Positions 10,379 to 20,545 of a stretch of 64,000 bases of DNA are shown in pieces (position 1 is the stretch's first letter; the number at the start of each line of letters is the position of its first letter). The notes below the pieces were generated by a model that saw nothing but the letters and a program-made list of their open reading frames with translations, was not told the origin of the DNA and did not search any database. The position numbers were made by a program, and so were the translations under genes. Location of the stretch: assembly GCA_025558095.1 (NCBI GenBank), contig JAIVFI010000025.1:248001-312000 (forward strand), written 5' to 3'. The stretch comes from Hyaloraphidium curvatum (lineage: Eukaryota > Monoblepharomycota > Hyaloraphidiomycetes > Hyaloraphidiales > Hyaloraphidiaceae).

Positions 10379-12964
10379 TCATCGCGTTGGTGCCACATCT
10401 TGGCCACCAAACGGTCCGTAAATTCCTTGCGGGGGCCGTGCACCTCCTGGCCCCTGCATGTTGACGTTGCTGGCCATGGCAATGAGATCATCAATCGAAC
10501 GAGGGTTGGGAAGTCCCTGCGGCTGGCGTCCGTCCGCCGGTATCTGCGGGAACGGGCCTTGGTGTCCACGGAACACGTCAGGGCCAGGACGCTGTTGCGC
10601 GCCAATCATTGCCGGGTTCGACAAAGGGAGCATCGCAGGGTTCATGGGCACTGGGGGGTTCATGGCGATCTGAGCGCCCATGGGCTGCGGTCGTCCGAAC
10701 ATGAGCCGCATGAGCTGGTCTTCGCCGGGCGGCCCCGGCGGAAGCTGATGCGAGCGCGGGTGCTGTCCGTAGGCCGGCATGGGGCCCGCCATGGGGAAGA
10801 AAGGAGGGAAAGGCGGCGGTGGACCGAAAGAACCTGGAGGGGCATTGGAGATTTGCGGAGGAAGGGGTGGCCCACCCAGCGCGACAGAGGGAGCGGAAGA
10901 CGGAGTCCCGCGAGGGATGTGCGACTGCGGCTGGACACAGATTACTCAAGGTCCTCGAAAGCAGGGGAAGTCACTCACTGCAACAGGTCCGGAACGCGCC
11001 AACATGTCCATCACGCGTTTGAAGTCGTCGTCAGGAGGAGGCTGCTTGGGCAAGTCTTTGGTTTCAACCCCAAAGCGTTGGAGCAAATCGTGCTCGGAAA
11101 GCATCGCTGGCTGCGCACGAAGACTTGGTGCTCCGGGGCCCGGGGCAAGCAGCGGTCCCGGGGGCGGAAGCGAGAAGCTCGCGATCGGAGCAGCCGGCCT
11201 CCCCGCTTGTTCATGGTTGATCATCTGAAGAATGGCAGATCTCGGCGAGGTGTCGCGTTGCGACTGCGTGGCATCCGCAGCTGATCTGGCTTCCCCGGCG
11301 TCTCGGGTTGTCGGCGACGGCGTGCTTAAACCTCCGCCAAAGCTGCTTGGCGCGGAGGGAGGCGGCGATTGAACGGGCGGAGAAGGCCCCTCTTTCGAAG
11401 AAGCACGATCCTCGCGGCCGTTCCCGTCAGTTCCAAAGAACTTGCTAAACTTCGACCGCCCGGATGGTTCCTTCACCGGCATTGCGATCGCCACGCCCGA
11501 GCTCGTTGCTGCAGCTCCGGTCCCAGGCATCGGGGGTCGATCGTTGGCCGAAGCGATCCGATCGCCCATGGGTGCGGCGGAAGTTTGTCTCGACGCAAAG
11601 CTGTCCCGCAACGACCCCGAATTCTGTGGCACGTACTCCGGCTCACGATCCGCGATCCCGTCAGTCTTCAATGCTCCTGCTCTCTCCCGTTCCTTCATGA
11701 AGGCTTTGAACCGCTGAATGTCGTCCATGTCGCCCGATGCGAGCTCTGAGCTCTGAGCAGCCGTCTCCTCCGGTTCAAAGTCCATCCACTCCGGCGCAAA
11801 ATCCCGCCGTCTATTGCTGACGGGCGCCTCGGAGCGGGCGCTCGCTCCGTCGGCAGCTCGCCAATTCAGAGACGAGCTGCCACCATCTGGGCAGGCGTCA
11901 GCTCGACCACCCTCTGTCATGTCACTCCGTGCTCACCGATGCGAGGTCCGCTTGCTCTTCCATCCACAGGATCTCGCCCGACTTGGCCACGGCCATCTAG
12001 CCCGTCACTGTATCTGTCCGCTCTTCGCTCGTTTTGCTGCTGCGGTAGCGCCTTGTTCTGAGCCACCTGACCGGCCGACGCAGCCTTCGGACCGTCCGCG
12101 GCAGCCCGTCGAGATCCCTGCGCAGACTTTTCCCCTGCTGCGGCCGGCCGACGGTCGCGCTCGCCGCGGTCCGAGAGCTCGCCACGGTCTCGGCGGTCCT
12201 TTTCGCCCACGTCCAATTTCGCCGACTCATCCCCCCGATCCCGTGCCTCGTATCTGTCCCTCTTTGCCGGGCCCGACGAGGCGTCCGGGCCACCCACCAC
12301 TTTATCGCCTCGTTCCGGCCTCCCGACAGACTCTGAGTTCGATCGATCATGCTTTTCAGTCCTGTTTCTCCCGCCTTGCGGTCCCGGTGCCCTTGTGCGA
12401 TCGTCGGTGTACTGCGGCGAGTAAGGCTCAGCGTCGCACCAAAGGAGAAGCATCGAGCACCAACGACTCTGGACCCCTTCGAGAACAACCGAATCGTGCC
12501 ATCTTCTTCTCCATCGGGTTTGGCCACTGCACCATGGCGCGACGAAGCGAAGCTCATTTTCGGAGGTCCGAGCACGATCCCGCGGGCCGCACGAGAGGCA
12601 GATCTTTCCTCCCGATCTCCCCTGTCGCCCGACTGCAGCTCCTCGTCTGCAGCCGCATCACTTCCATCTGAAGAGTAGAGGTTCAGGTATGAGGCGCCCT
12701 GACCCGGGACAGCAGCTCACAGTTTCCGGAGATCGCCCCGTCGGACGGCTTCCTGCGATTCCACGGGGTTGGGGTCAGGGGAATGGGGACAAATGCCATC
12801 GCGGAAACACACCCAAAATAGAGCTCCGGTCCTGGGAGGTTATCGGGTTTGGCGACCAGCGGACTGTCTTGGAGCGCGAGAAGAAAGGCGCGTGTGTACC
12901 GGGCTTTGGCTGCCGTTGCGGTCTCTAGCGGCGCAGCGTCGTTTCCGGAACTGTCGTCCGTCAT
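10379..12964 (-). CDS. eIF4E-binding protein, 4E-T-like
   Basis: A long, mostly disordered protein. The N-terminal exon (from 12964, MTDDSSGNDAAP) carries YTRAFLLALQDSPL. This is a consensus Y-x4-L-hydrophobic eIF4E-binding motif (about residues 23-29), followed by a short charged linker and DNLPGPELYFG, which resembles the start of animal 4E-T (EIF4ENIF1). The middle is an Arg/Asp/Glu/Gly-rich repetitive region (about 11950-12450). The next exon (10946-11920) has PEWMDFEPEE and FKAFMKERERAG. The C-terminal exon is Pro/Gln/Met-rich with an MRLMFGRPQPM segment. 4E-T represses translation and moves eIF4E to the nucleus and P-bodies. eIF4G is excluded because no HEAT repeat is visible. The binding motif is seen; 4E-T identity is inferred from motif placement and composition. 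Confidence 0.65.
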
Positions 12965-13096
12965 CGGACCGCCGCGCTGCGGCCGCCAACGCGAGGAAAA
13001 CGCGTCGCGGGCGGTCCTGTCCCGTCCAGCGCGGACAGTTCGGTTGACGTCCCGCCATCACATCGGCCCGCCAAAGCACAAACACCGGGTGAAGCG

Positions 13097-14009
13097 ATGG
13101 CGAAAGACAGGAGCCGTATCTACCTGGGCGATACCGCCGTCTTGTCTGAGGCCATCAAGTTGGACGTCCAGCATCTCATCCAGCGGTTCGTGGCGGTGGG
13201 GAGATCGTCGCGGACGTCACCAGGGTTGCGCTCAAGGCAAGAAGCAGGCGGGGCCGAGCACTTTCCAGACGTTCGCCGACGTCTGGAAACATGAGAGAAT
13301 GGGCCTGGTGCCCCTGTCCTCGTTGGCCGATGGGCGCAGTACGGACTTCTTGGATGCCGTATTCGCAGAGTGCATCAGTACGTTGTCCTAGAAGGTGGAA
13401 GGAGGCTGGCTCCTCATCGCCTCCCGCAGACTGGATGACGATGTCAAAGGATGCGCGATGTCGGATCGGCGGTCTTTTTGCGCTGTACACGCTGTTCCGA
13501 ACGCAGCCCAGCAGCCACGCGCAGCTGCGAATTCGAGTAACGCTCCGTGAGCAGTCGAGTCGGGTGCTTCCAGCCGTCGCTGATTCCTTGATCAAGCATC
13601 CTGGGAAGGCATCTGTAACGCAGTGCGCAATCTCGTTGGGAGCGGCTTCAGCGAGGCCGAAGTTGTGTTCCGGCGATTGGTGGACGGCCACGCCTTCTGT
13701 CTCTCCTTCAATGCCACAGGCCAGGTAGCGGCGCTTCCCATGTCGGTCGGCGACTGGTAGGTCTCTCCCCGCGCGTGCCCGACGGGAGTTGAGCTGCCGT
13801 GTGCTTTAAGGTCGAATTTGGCTCAGTACCAAACCGTGATTGCAGCCTTCGACGAAGCTGAGGAGGAGCTGGGCCACGATATCGTTCAGTCCCATGCGAA
13901 CATCACACGCGATGAAGTCGAGGACCTGTACCGCACCGCTCCGACCCTGGCGAATCGGAGTGATCTCCTCGGGCCAGAGATCCTGGACGCAATCGAGCGA
14001 TCGACGTAG
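13097..14009 (+). CDS. SNAPC1: snRNA-activating protein complex subunit 1 (SNAP43)
   Basis: SNAPc binds the proximal sequence element of snRNA promoters for RNA polymerases II and III. The assembled exons encode an N-terminal segment LDVQHLIQRF, then FADVWKHERMG (compare the 'F..FW..M.FG' of animal SNAP43). A characteristic block follows: RIGGLFALYTLFRTQPSSHA, then QLRIRVTLRE. Further on are AEVVFRRLVDGHAFCLSFNA, like the 'IFRKLRLDRAFHF' region, and a C-terminal helix AFDEAEEELG. Introns of about 50-60 nt lie near 13195, 13390, 13605 and 13760. The protein ends DAIERST. Convergent with the GLTSCR1-like gene, stops 45 bp apart. Assignment rests on the conserved central block. Confidence 0.72.
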
Positions 14010-14054
14010 TAAGGATTCACTGCGCCATGGTACAGGGTATCTATGCCGATGGAA

Positions 14055-14715
14055 TCAATCATCGCCAAGATGGCCGAGGTGGAGTCCCTGCGCGTGAAAT
14101 GGCCGCGGCCGCAGGTGCTCAACGACCTGCCGAGCAGCAAAGACTTCCGTGCGCAGCTCCTCGAGTTCCATCCGCGCAATCATGCAATCCGTCGCCGACG
14201 TCGCAGTCGCCCGCTCCGAATCGGCCGTCAGCTTCTTGTATCGGCCACGCAGCAATCTTACGCGAGCGTCGTACGCGCTCGGTGCCGGTGCAAGGCCTGG
14301 AAACGGGTCAGAACGGTCGAAACAGGACGAGTTTGTTCGGCGTACCATCCCGCACTTCTATGGTGAACTCGGGGTAGGCTGTAAGGTGGTACGGTAGAAG
14401 GCGATCGATCGCGTCTTCGAGCGACGAGAAGCTGCTTGCGTTGGGCGTCTGCACCGCCCGCCGGTCGGCCTCCCAGGCTCGTCGCACGGCTTCCGACGGG
14501 GCGTCCGGCCGCAGTTTTGGTGCCGGAGGTGGCCGACGGTCCTCGGTGTTCTGCTCCTCGAGGTATCGGTGGATCGCAGCGCGCTGCTCTTGCGATAGAG
14601 TCCTCTCAACGGCTTCGGGCATCTTGTATGTTGCTGAACCGTCCGGGCGTCTCGCGACCGTGATCGGCAGGGCCGCGCCGCCTACGTGCAGAGTGACGCG
14701 ACGTTCCTCCGACAT
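14055..14715 (-). CDS. GLTSCR1/BICRA-domain-like protein
   Basis: Two exons joined by a phase-1 intron at about 14301-14353 give roughly 200 residues. The N-terminus (MSEERRVTLHVGGAALP) is followed by SQEQRAAIHRYLEEQ. Next comes the block FSSLEDAIDRLLPYHLTAYPE, which resembles the 'F.sl.Dav.RLLPYH' core of the GLTSCR1 conserved region found in non-canonical SWI/SNF (ncBAF) subunits. The second exon is helical (YDARVRLLRGRYKKL), as expected for that region's C-terminal coiled part. The protein is much shorter than animal BICRA, but the conserved region alone is about this size. The likely role is chromatin remodelling; this is inferred from one motif block, and an unrelated nuclear protein remains possible. 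Confidence 0.5.
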
Positions 14716-14996
14716 AGTCCCGCGAGCGACTCCTCTGGAGCACGAATCGAACCATCGGCGACGAGTTCCACCGAGAGCGAAGACCCCGCGGACGCGCTTC
14801 GAGGCAGAGCGCGTAGTCGATCAACTGCCAGCCGATCGACGACGCGACCCGCGACGCGATCACCAGTTGTGTACAACCGCCCGGACTCCCCCGAGGCTTG
14901 GACAGGAGCCCAGTGCGACCATCTTTAATTCATGAACAGAATAGCGTGATAGCGCTACTGTCTTGGCTGGAGTGGTGCTTCAGTGATTGAGACGAT
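14716..14996. promoter_or_regulatory. Divergent promoter region between GLTSCR1-like and SREK1 genes
   Basis: The 281 bp between two divergent start codons must hold both promoters. A T/A-richer patch (taattcatgaacagaat) lies near 14930. I found no clear TATA box at a canonical distance. The open frames that cross this stretch look like shadows. Confidence 0.4.
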
Positions 14997-15977
14997 GTCT
15001 GAGGCGGACGGATACGCCGTGCTGACCACGGCATCTTCGACCGTGCCGGAGAAAACATTGCGGGATCTGTTCCAGATATTGGGCGAAGTCAGCTCCATAG
15101 TTCAGCGACCGAGGTGGGCAATGTCCCTGCCGGCAATCACGCGTTGAGTCAAATGCTCCGAGGCAACAGTTCCAAGGGGGAGGCTCTGCGGGACTATGTG
15201 GTCACCTTTGCGGACTTGGACGGAGCAGTGACTGCCCTGCGGCTGTCTGGGACCGAGCTGGGGGGCCGGCCACTGCTTGTGTCTGCAAAACCCACGGGCA
15301 CTCTGTTGCCCTCAGGCATCAACCCGTTGGTCATGCAGTACGATCCCGTGAAAGCGGATGAGATTTCCAAAACAATCTATGTCGGAAACTTGGATTCCAG
15401 AGCAACCGAGGAGGAGTTGAAGGCTCTCTTTGCTACCTGTGGGCCTGTGTCGCACCTGAAGATTGCAGGGGACCAGACGCAGCCTACCCGCTTTGCTTTC
15501 GTCGAATTTGGTGGGTCTCTTTGGCCTCATCATATTTGGATTGCTCCTCATCGGTCCGTTTCCACAGCTGCTCAGGAGGCCGTTCCCGTGGCGCTGGCCC
15601 TGACCGGGACCTCCTTGCACGATCGAACGCTGAAAGTATCCCAGTCAAAGAACACAATCTCGAAGCCGAGAACGATGAATGGAAGTCGGCGCGACAATCG
15701 GAGGGCTGCTGGGAGGCACGAGAACGGACATCGATCCGACGAGGATTCGGACCACACTACACAGAGCAGCCGGAGACGGCGGCGGTCCATCAGTGCTGAT
15801 TCGCGGCGACGGCGGGACGATGCTGGCTCCCGACGGGATCGCGATCGTCGGAGGTCCAGGAGCGTCGAGCGGCGGCGATCGCCGAGCGACAGGGACAGGG
15901 AACGGCGTTGGAGCCCGGAGCGGGAGCCCGATGGGCGGAGACGGGAAAGATCGCGAGAACGCAAGCGAGATAGATGA
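14997..15977 (+). CDS. SREK1: SREK1-type SR protein (two RRMs plus RS domain)
   Basis: Serine/arginine-rich regulatory splicing protein. Exon 1 (MSEADGYAVLTTASS) starts a divergent RRM1, continued after an intron by DYVVTFADLDGAV and GGRPLLVSAKPTG. RRM2 is well conserved: KTIYVGNLDSRATEEEL (RNP2), then QPTRFAFVEFG (RNP1). The segment GDQTQPTRFAFVEF matches the GDETQPTRFAFVEF of SREK1. RRM2 is completed after another intron by ALALTGTSLHDRTLKVSQS. The tail is an RS domain of RRRRRS/RRSRS-type repeats ending RSRERKRDR. The ATG at 14997 is the only plausible start. It converges with mS41 with only 12 bp between stops. A role as a U2AF/SR cofactor is inferred from the family. Confidence 0.85.
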
Positions 15978-15989
15978 TCCGACATCCTC

Positions 15990-16619
15990 TTATGCCGCAG
16001 AGCGAGCTTGCTCCCTCAAGCGAAGCCTCCTCTGCTTCTTCAGGTCCCTCCGCCGATTGGCGCGCAATTCCCGATATCTCTGGATCATCTCCGAGTGCAT
16101 CGCTCTCCGTTCGACGCGATTTGGCCGCGGTTTCTTCTCGGCGCGCTCCCTCCTGGGAACCTTCACTTCCACGGGGTCACGTCCGCGGCTGCTCCGCAAA
16201 ATGTTCAGCGTCCGACCCCGACACCATACGGAACCGACCCACCGATACTGTTCCCTCCACGACATGATGTACTTTCGCGCTTTGACGGGGATCCCCAGCC
16301 GTTCCATTTCCAGGCTCGTTGCGGAGAAGAGCCGGTCCCAGTCCGCTAACTTCGACGCATACTGCTCGCACCCGCGTCCAATTGCTCTCAAAAACGCCTC
16401 CGGAGCCGCAAGGGAAGCGGAACGCGGCGCAGGAATGGGCCTCCGTTCGGCAGTCGTTGGCCTGACGCGCTTCGCGGCGCCAAAGTTCGAGAGGTCCAAC
16501 CGCAACCGCGGCGCGAGCTGGGATGCCGTCGAGGTGGAAGCAAGGCGAGTGCATGCCCATGGAAAAGCAGTTTTCGTGAGCCACGTTGGGGCGCGTAGGG
16601 CGAGGGATGGGACGCGCAT
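15990..16619 (-). CDS. Mitochondrial small ribosomal subunit protein mS41 (Fyv4, IGR motif)
   Basis: A single frame of about 210 residues. The N-terminus (MRVPSLALRAPTWLTK) is Arg/Ala/Ser-rich and fits a mitochondrial presequence. The central block carries the IGR motif in the order AFLRAIGRGCEQYASKL, WDRLFSATS, LGIPVKARKYIMSWREQYR. This is the signature of Fyv4/mS41 proteins (Pfam IGR_protein_motif). The C-terminal third is strongly basic with many Arg/Lys pairs (RERAEKKPRPNRVERR), typical of ribosomal proteins. An in-frame Met lies three codons upstream (16628) and another at 16703; 16619 is chosen because the presequence starts cleanly there. It is the last host gene before the retroelement island. 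Confidence 0.8.
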   Translation of the reverse strand: MRVPSLALRAPTWLTKTAFPWACTRLASTSTASQLAPRLRLDLSNFGAAKRVRPTTAERRPIPAPRSASLAAPEAFLRAIGRGCEQYASKLADWDRLFSATSLEMERLGIPVKARKYIMSWREQYRWVGSVWCRGRTLNILRSSRGRDPVEVKVPRRERAEKKPRPNRVERRAMHSEMIQRYRELRANRRRDLKKQRRLRLREQARSAA

Positions 16620-16719
16620 TGCGGACATTGGAGGAGCGTGGCGATTGCGGCGTCGGCGTTCGGACTCGTGCCCGTGTGGACCATCAGCATCACCGTCCAG
16701 CAATCATTTAGGTTATGTA

Positions 16720-16985
16720 AGTGCCAAGCATCCCTGATCACATTGGAGACGAACAATGATCTCTGTTCCACCGTTGAGCAAATGCGGTGCGGCACCAGAA
16801 TGCTGCAGACCTGCTCCAGGCTTGTAGCACCCGCAATTCAAGTTGAGGTCGAACAGAAGGAGGAGATAGAAGGCCCTGAACCTCATTGCCGCCCCCAGGT
16901 TTATCTCAAAGTCCATGAAGGACATACTGGGAAAACGGAAAGATACACGATAGTGATGATACAGTGATAAACCTTTGCACACAAA
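16720..16985 (+). mobile_element. Degenerate LINE-A 3' fragment
   Basis: The plus strand resembles the 3' part of LINE-A ORF2: cacattggagacgaacaa matches the codons for HIGDEQ, and a downstream stretch matches the KSMKD region (tttatctcaaagtccatgaa). Stops and frameshifts break the frame, and the fragment reaches to within about 100 bp of the mS41 start. It marks the left edge of the island. Confidence 0.7.
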
Positions 16986-17139
16986 TAGCAGCAGCAAACT
17001 GATGGTTCAGTACAACTTGGACTTGCAGGCATACATGCAGAGGGACACTTCCCAACTAGGGTGGACATTCATCAATCACCAATGTCGGTTCCCAGCTCCG
17101 CAATCCGGGCAGCAGGAAGGCGCTGCTATCAAGGAGTCA

Positions 17140-17190
17140 GTGGGGCAGCTTGTGTAGATATAGATGTAATGTGCAACTCGCAATATCATG
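17140..17190 (-). mobile_element. LINE-B 3' tail remnant
   Basis: The plus strand reads tagatgtaatgtgcaactcg, the reverse complement of the LINE-B terminus at about 19462-19490 (gagttgcacattacatct). Only the tail survives. It lies just upstream of a plus-strand LINE-A fragment. Confidence 0.55.
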
Positions 17191-17199
17191 TGAAATCTC

Positions 17200-17693
17200 C
17201 GGGACAAGGCGTGGGTAGAGTGAAAGAGTCTATGCAGGAGTACGAGCAGATGGAGGCTGGCTCGACCAAGTGCAACAAATCAGCTGATACAGATCATGGC
17301 GGCGGTGAACAAGGTGGCAAAGCGGAAGTACGACAAGGTCAGCGTGCATGAGGAGGCTGATAAGTTCCTGAACGGCTTTGCGGATTCGGCGGAGAGGACC
17401 GAGATTGGCCGCAAGCTGTCACGCCTTCTTGAGCTGCGATCCCTCATGGAGAGAGGAGGAGTGGAAGAAGGAGTACCAAGGGAAGGCGCGAGAGCTGGAG
17501 AAGAAGAGGAAGAAGCTGGAGAAGAAGATGCGGAAGATCGCGGAGCACAAGAACTCTGAGCTGCTGGAACGCCTCTTCAGGCAAGAGCCTAAGGGATACT
17601 ACCAACTGCTTGGGAAGACGACTTATGCGAGGCGGCGGAAGGGCAACCCCGTGCCCTTTGCGGAGCTGGTACGCCACATGGAGATGAATAGAA
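17200..17693 (+). mobile_element. LINE-A internal fragment (region upstream of RT)
   Basis: Encodes, with frameshifts, the segments KESMQEYEQMEAGS, VAKRKYDKVSVHEEADKFLN and the Lys/Glu-rich KKRKKLEKKMRKIAEHKNSE, ending LVRHMEM. The same order occurs on the minus strand at 28324-29085, so both come from one LINE family. The fragment ends abruptly at 17690, where gaatagaatagaatag joins it to an inverted LINE-A 3' end. Confidence 0.75.
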
Positions 17694-18860
17694 TAGAATA
17701 GTATTGGTGACCCGGACCTGCCCCTGGCTTGGCCGCTGTTACACCATGAGTTTGCTGCTAATTGCAAAGTTCATCGTCGTCGTGTGTCTTTTTCACTTTC
17801 CCAGTTTTCCTGTCCTTCATGGACTTTAAGATGAAGCTGGCAATGGAGTTGAGGGCCTTCTCCTTCTGCCGCCTCGCTTTGATCGTGGGCTCGAACTCCT
17901 TGATGCTAAGAGCCCAGAGCCAGGTCTCCATGTTCCACTCGCGGCCTAGTGCTTCCAATCTAGTCTGCAGCTTCTGGCGCCGCTCCGCATTTGCTGAACA
18001 GTGAAACAGAAAGTGTTGTTCGTCTCCAATGTGCTCAGGGTCATGCTTGCACGTTCTCTGCTGCACCTCAAGTCCTTGGTGCCTGCCTGTCTCCACCTCC
18101 AGGTCGTGGGTAGAGCACAGCAACTTTTGGACATCCCTCCGGTGCTTCTCCACCCGGATCAGGGACGGTCCGATGTGGCCAAAGGTCATGTCACACATCC
18201 TCCAAAAGTGCAGTTTGTCGTTGTCCTTGAGCCTCTGGGCATTGATCTCCCTGAACTTGCCCTTCACAAGATTCTCCACAGTCTCCTTGGGCCATGAGAA
18301 AGTGTCCTTCTCCCACATCTCCCTCCCATCTTCGCCGCCATAGTATACAAGTAGTTCCCTCAGGAAGGCAGCCCAGTTCCAGGACCCCTTCAGTGCCTCG
18401 ATCTTGAGCTCTTTGTAAAGTAGGTACAGCGCAGGATCCGCTGTTTGAATGCGCATGAGGAACTTGAGTGCCGACTCGTGGTCATGAACTGCAAGGGGGT
18501 ACTGGCCAGTGATCGCATACAGACAGGCCAGGGAGGTAGACTTGGGCAGATGAGTGACGGCACGAAGAGCCATGCATGTCACTTTGTCCCTGGTGCTTTC
18601 CGTGGCAAGGTACTCCTCCTTCGGCATCTCCACAATGAACGGGTTTTCCCATATTGGCCCACTGCCTTGACCTTTGTGTTGTAGAGCTTGAGCTGGAGGT
18701 CAGGACTCATCCCAGGCTGCTCCCTGATGTCACGGAGCCAGAGCCCATAAGCAGCGTTCATCTTGGCCTCTCTGCCATGCACATGGTCCTTGCTCCGGCC
18801 GGTTGAGGTCAGCTGATACCCCAGAAGCTTGAAGCTGTCAACCCTCTTCAGCGAGGACAT
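17694..18860 (-). mobile_element. LINE-A 3' half: post-RT region of ORF2 with tail
   Basis: On the minus strand the frame runs from VDSFKLLGYQLTSTGRSKDH, a typical post-RT segment of LINE polymerases. After a frame break it continues as a long open frame (17758-18633; start MEMPKEEYLATES). That frame contains a C-terminal zinc-ribbon-like block, CKHDPEHIGDEQHFLFHCSA, and ends KKTHDDDELCN. A 3' UTR of about 60 bp leads to a pentamer tail (ttctattctattc on the minus strand). It is 5' truncated by the LINE-B insertion at about 18860. The part after the RT looks intact, but the element lacks the catalytic region here and is dead. Confidence 0.85.
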
Positions 18861-19494
18861 CGAGACCGCGATCAAGAGACGATTTCGGGAGATTTGCGCT
18901 ACACAGGTGGTCGATAACGGGAAACTACGGTTCTGGAGGATTGCGGGGATGGATTTTGGACTATGCGAGACCCTGCTCATGGATCGCATCGACCTGCGCA
19001 CCTCTTTGAACCGACTGCTCACCAGCACCCACGTGCTCAACGTGGAAACGCAGCGACAACAAGGCATCAGACTCTGTGAGCGCACTTGCCCCCACCATTT
19101 GGATCAGATTGAGGACGAGATGCACCTTCTGTTTCACTGCTCTGCGTACGATGACGAACGGGAGATTCTTCAAACCCGGACCAGAGAGCTTGGGCGACGC
19201 TGGAACCTGGAGACGGCCATATGGATGTTGAGGAACGACGAAGAGGTGAAATTCTGCGAGGAGAAGGAGACCTTCTGGCGGAGGAGACGGATCTTGGAGG
19301 CTGCCGGCACATTTATCCATAAGGCATTCAGGGCAAGACGTGCAATACCTGCTTTGGGAGGGATGGATGAACAGAGAGACGCTACTGAGGACAACATCGA
19401 TCCGATAGCAATCTACTAATGATACACATCGTGTAAGAGCCAAAGCTTGTATAGCAGGGCTTGAGTTGCACATTACATCTACATCTACATCATC
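18861..19494 (+). mobile_element. LINE-B, 5'-truncated C-terminal end with hexamer tail
   Basis: A second LINE family in opposite orientation to the surrounding LINE-A. The open frame (to 19419) carries TAIKRRFREICATQVV, LCETLLMDRIDLRTSLNRLL, and a zinc-type block LCERTCPHHLDQIEDEMHLL followed by FHCSAYDD. It ends NIDPIAIY. The 3' end is cacattacatctacatctac, an ACATCT-type simple repeat. It has only the post-RT part, as expected for an abortive 5'-truncated insertion. Confidence 0.8.
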
Positions 19495-19589
19495 CTGGTC
19501 CCTGCATGTACATGACCTTTACACGGTGAGGTATCCTCCTGGCCATCCACTCTGTCTTGCTGACGTTGATCTCCAGCCCATTGGCACTG

Positions 19590-20185
19590 TGGAGAATCTT
19601 GTGAAGGGCAAGTTCAGGGAGATCAATGCCCAGAAGCTCAAGGACAACGACAAGCTGCACTTCTGGAGGATGTGTGACATGACCTTTGGTCACATTGCAC
19701 CGTCGCTGATCCGGGTGGAGAAGCACCGGAGGGACGTCGAGAAGCTGCTCTGCTCTACCCATGACCTGGAGGTGGAAACAGGCAGGCCGCACCAAGGACT
19801 TGAAGTGCAGCAGAGGATGTGCAAACATGACCCTGGGCACATTGGAGACGAACAACACTTTCCGTTCCACTGTTCAGAAAATGCAGAGCGGCGCCAGAAG
19901 CTGCAGACCAGACTGGAAGCACTGGGCCGCGAGTGGAGACCTGGCTCTGGGCTCTTAGCATCAAGGAGTTCGAGCCCACGATCAAAGCAAGGCGGCAGAA
20001 GGAGAAGGCCCTCAACTCCATTGCCAGCTTCATCTCAAAGTCCATGAAGGACAGGAAAACTGGGAAAGTGAAAAAGACACACGACGACGATGAACTTTGC
20101 AATTAGCAGCAAACTCATGGTGTAACAGCGGCCAAGCCAGGGGCAGGTCCGGGTCACCATTACTATTCTATTCTATTCTATTCTA
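19590..20185 (+). mobile_element. LINE-A 3' end, plus-strand copy
   Basis: Encodes TVENLVKGKFREINAQKLKD, MCKHDPGHIGDEQHFPFHCS and the same C-terminus, with a frame break near 19935. The 3' UTR and tail are complete (cattactattctattctatt, ending about 20185). This gives the clearest view of the LINE-A terminus: a TATTC pentamer repeat of about five units. Compared with the 17.7-18.8 kb copy it has several substitutions, so it is an older insertion. Confidence 0.8.
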
Positions 20186-20450
20186 AGGCTCACAGTTTGG
20201 ATTCCGGGCACGGAGGTCGACCCTTCATGCGGTATTCCTTGCTGAGGCGCTCTTCTCCTTGACCAAGGCACGCAAGGAGAAGCTGATCCTGGTGTTTGTA
20301 GATTTCACAAAGGCTTTTGACACGTGGAGCGCCCAAGGTTGTGGAAGAAGCTGGAGGAGATGGGTGTACCCAAACAGGTTGTTGACATGTTCAAGATGGC
20401 ATTTGGGTGGGTGTGGGGAAGGCTCCGGGATGAGGATGGCACCAAGTCGG
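20186..20450 (+). mobile_element. LINE-A reverse transcriptase fragment (motifs 1-2)
   Basis: Encodes QFGFRARRSTLHAVFLAEAL and LILVFVDFTKAFDT, the classical RT motifs with the first catalytic Asp. After a frameshift it continues RPRLWKKLEEMGVPKQVVDM and RLRDEDGTKSD. The frame is broken, so this is a remnant. It abuts a copia-like fragment at about 20447. Confidence 0.8.
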
Positions 20451-20545
20451 ACCAGTGCCACACACATCGTCCATGGTCACAAGAAGAATTGCAAGTCGGA
20501 CCAGTGCCACACACATCGTCCATGGTCACAAGAAGAATTGCAATC
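20443..20545 (+). repeat. 52-bp tandem duplication
   Basis: The unit beginning aagtcggaccagtgccacac and ending aagaagaattgc occurs twice head-to-tail, essentially without mismatch. It lies at the LINE-A/copia-fragment junction. Confidence 0.9.

Larger units (their letters stand above)
17694..19589. repeat. Copy 1 of a 1.9-kb near-identical direct duplication
   Basis: Matches 22205-24124 in the same orientation, offset 4509 bp. I saw one substitution in the LINE-A coding part (gatcgtgg here, gttcgtgg in copy 2), and copy 2 holds an extra 26 bp. Both copies contain a minus-strand LINE-A 3' half, a plus-strand LINE-B 3' end, and about 90 bp of LINE-A RT. Copy 1 ends at ggcactg/tggagaatc. Confidence 0.9.

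Noticed and set aside
17758-18633. Host gene for the 291-residue frame
   Set aside because: Present in two near-identical copies and further fragments, with a LINE-type zinc block and a simple-repeat tail; it is the end of LINE-A ORF2.
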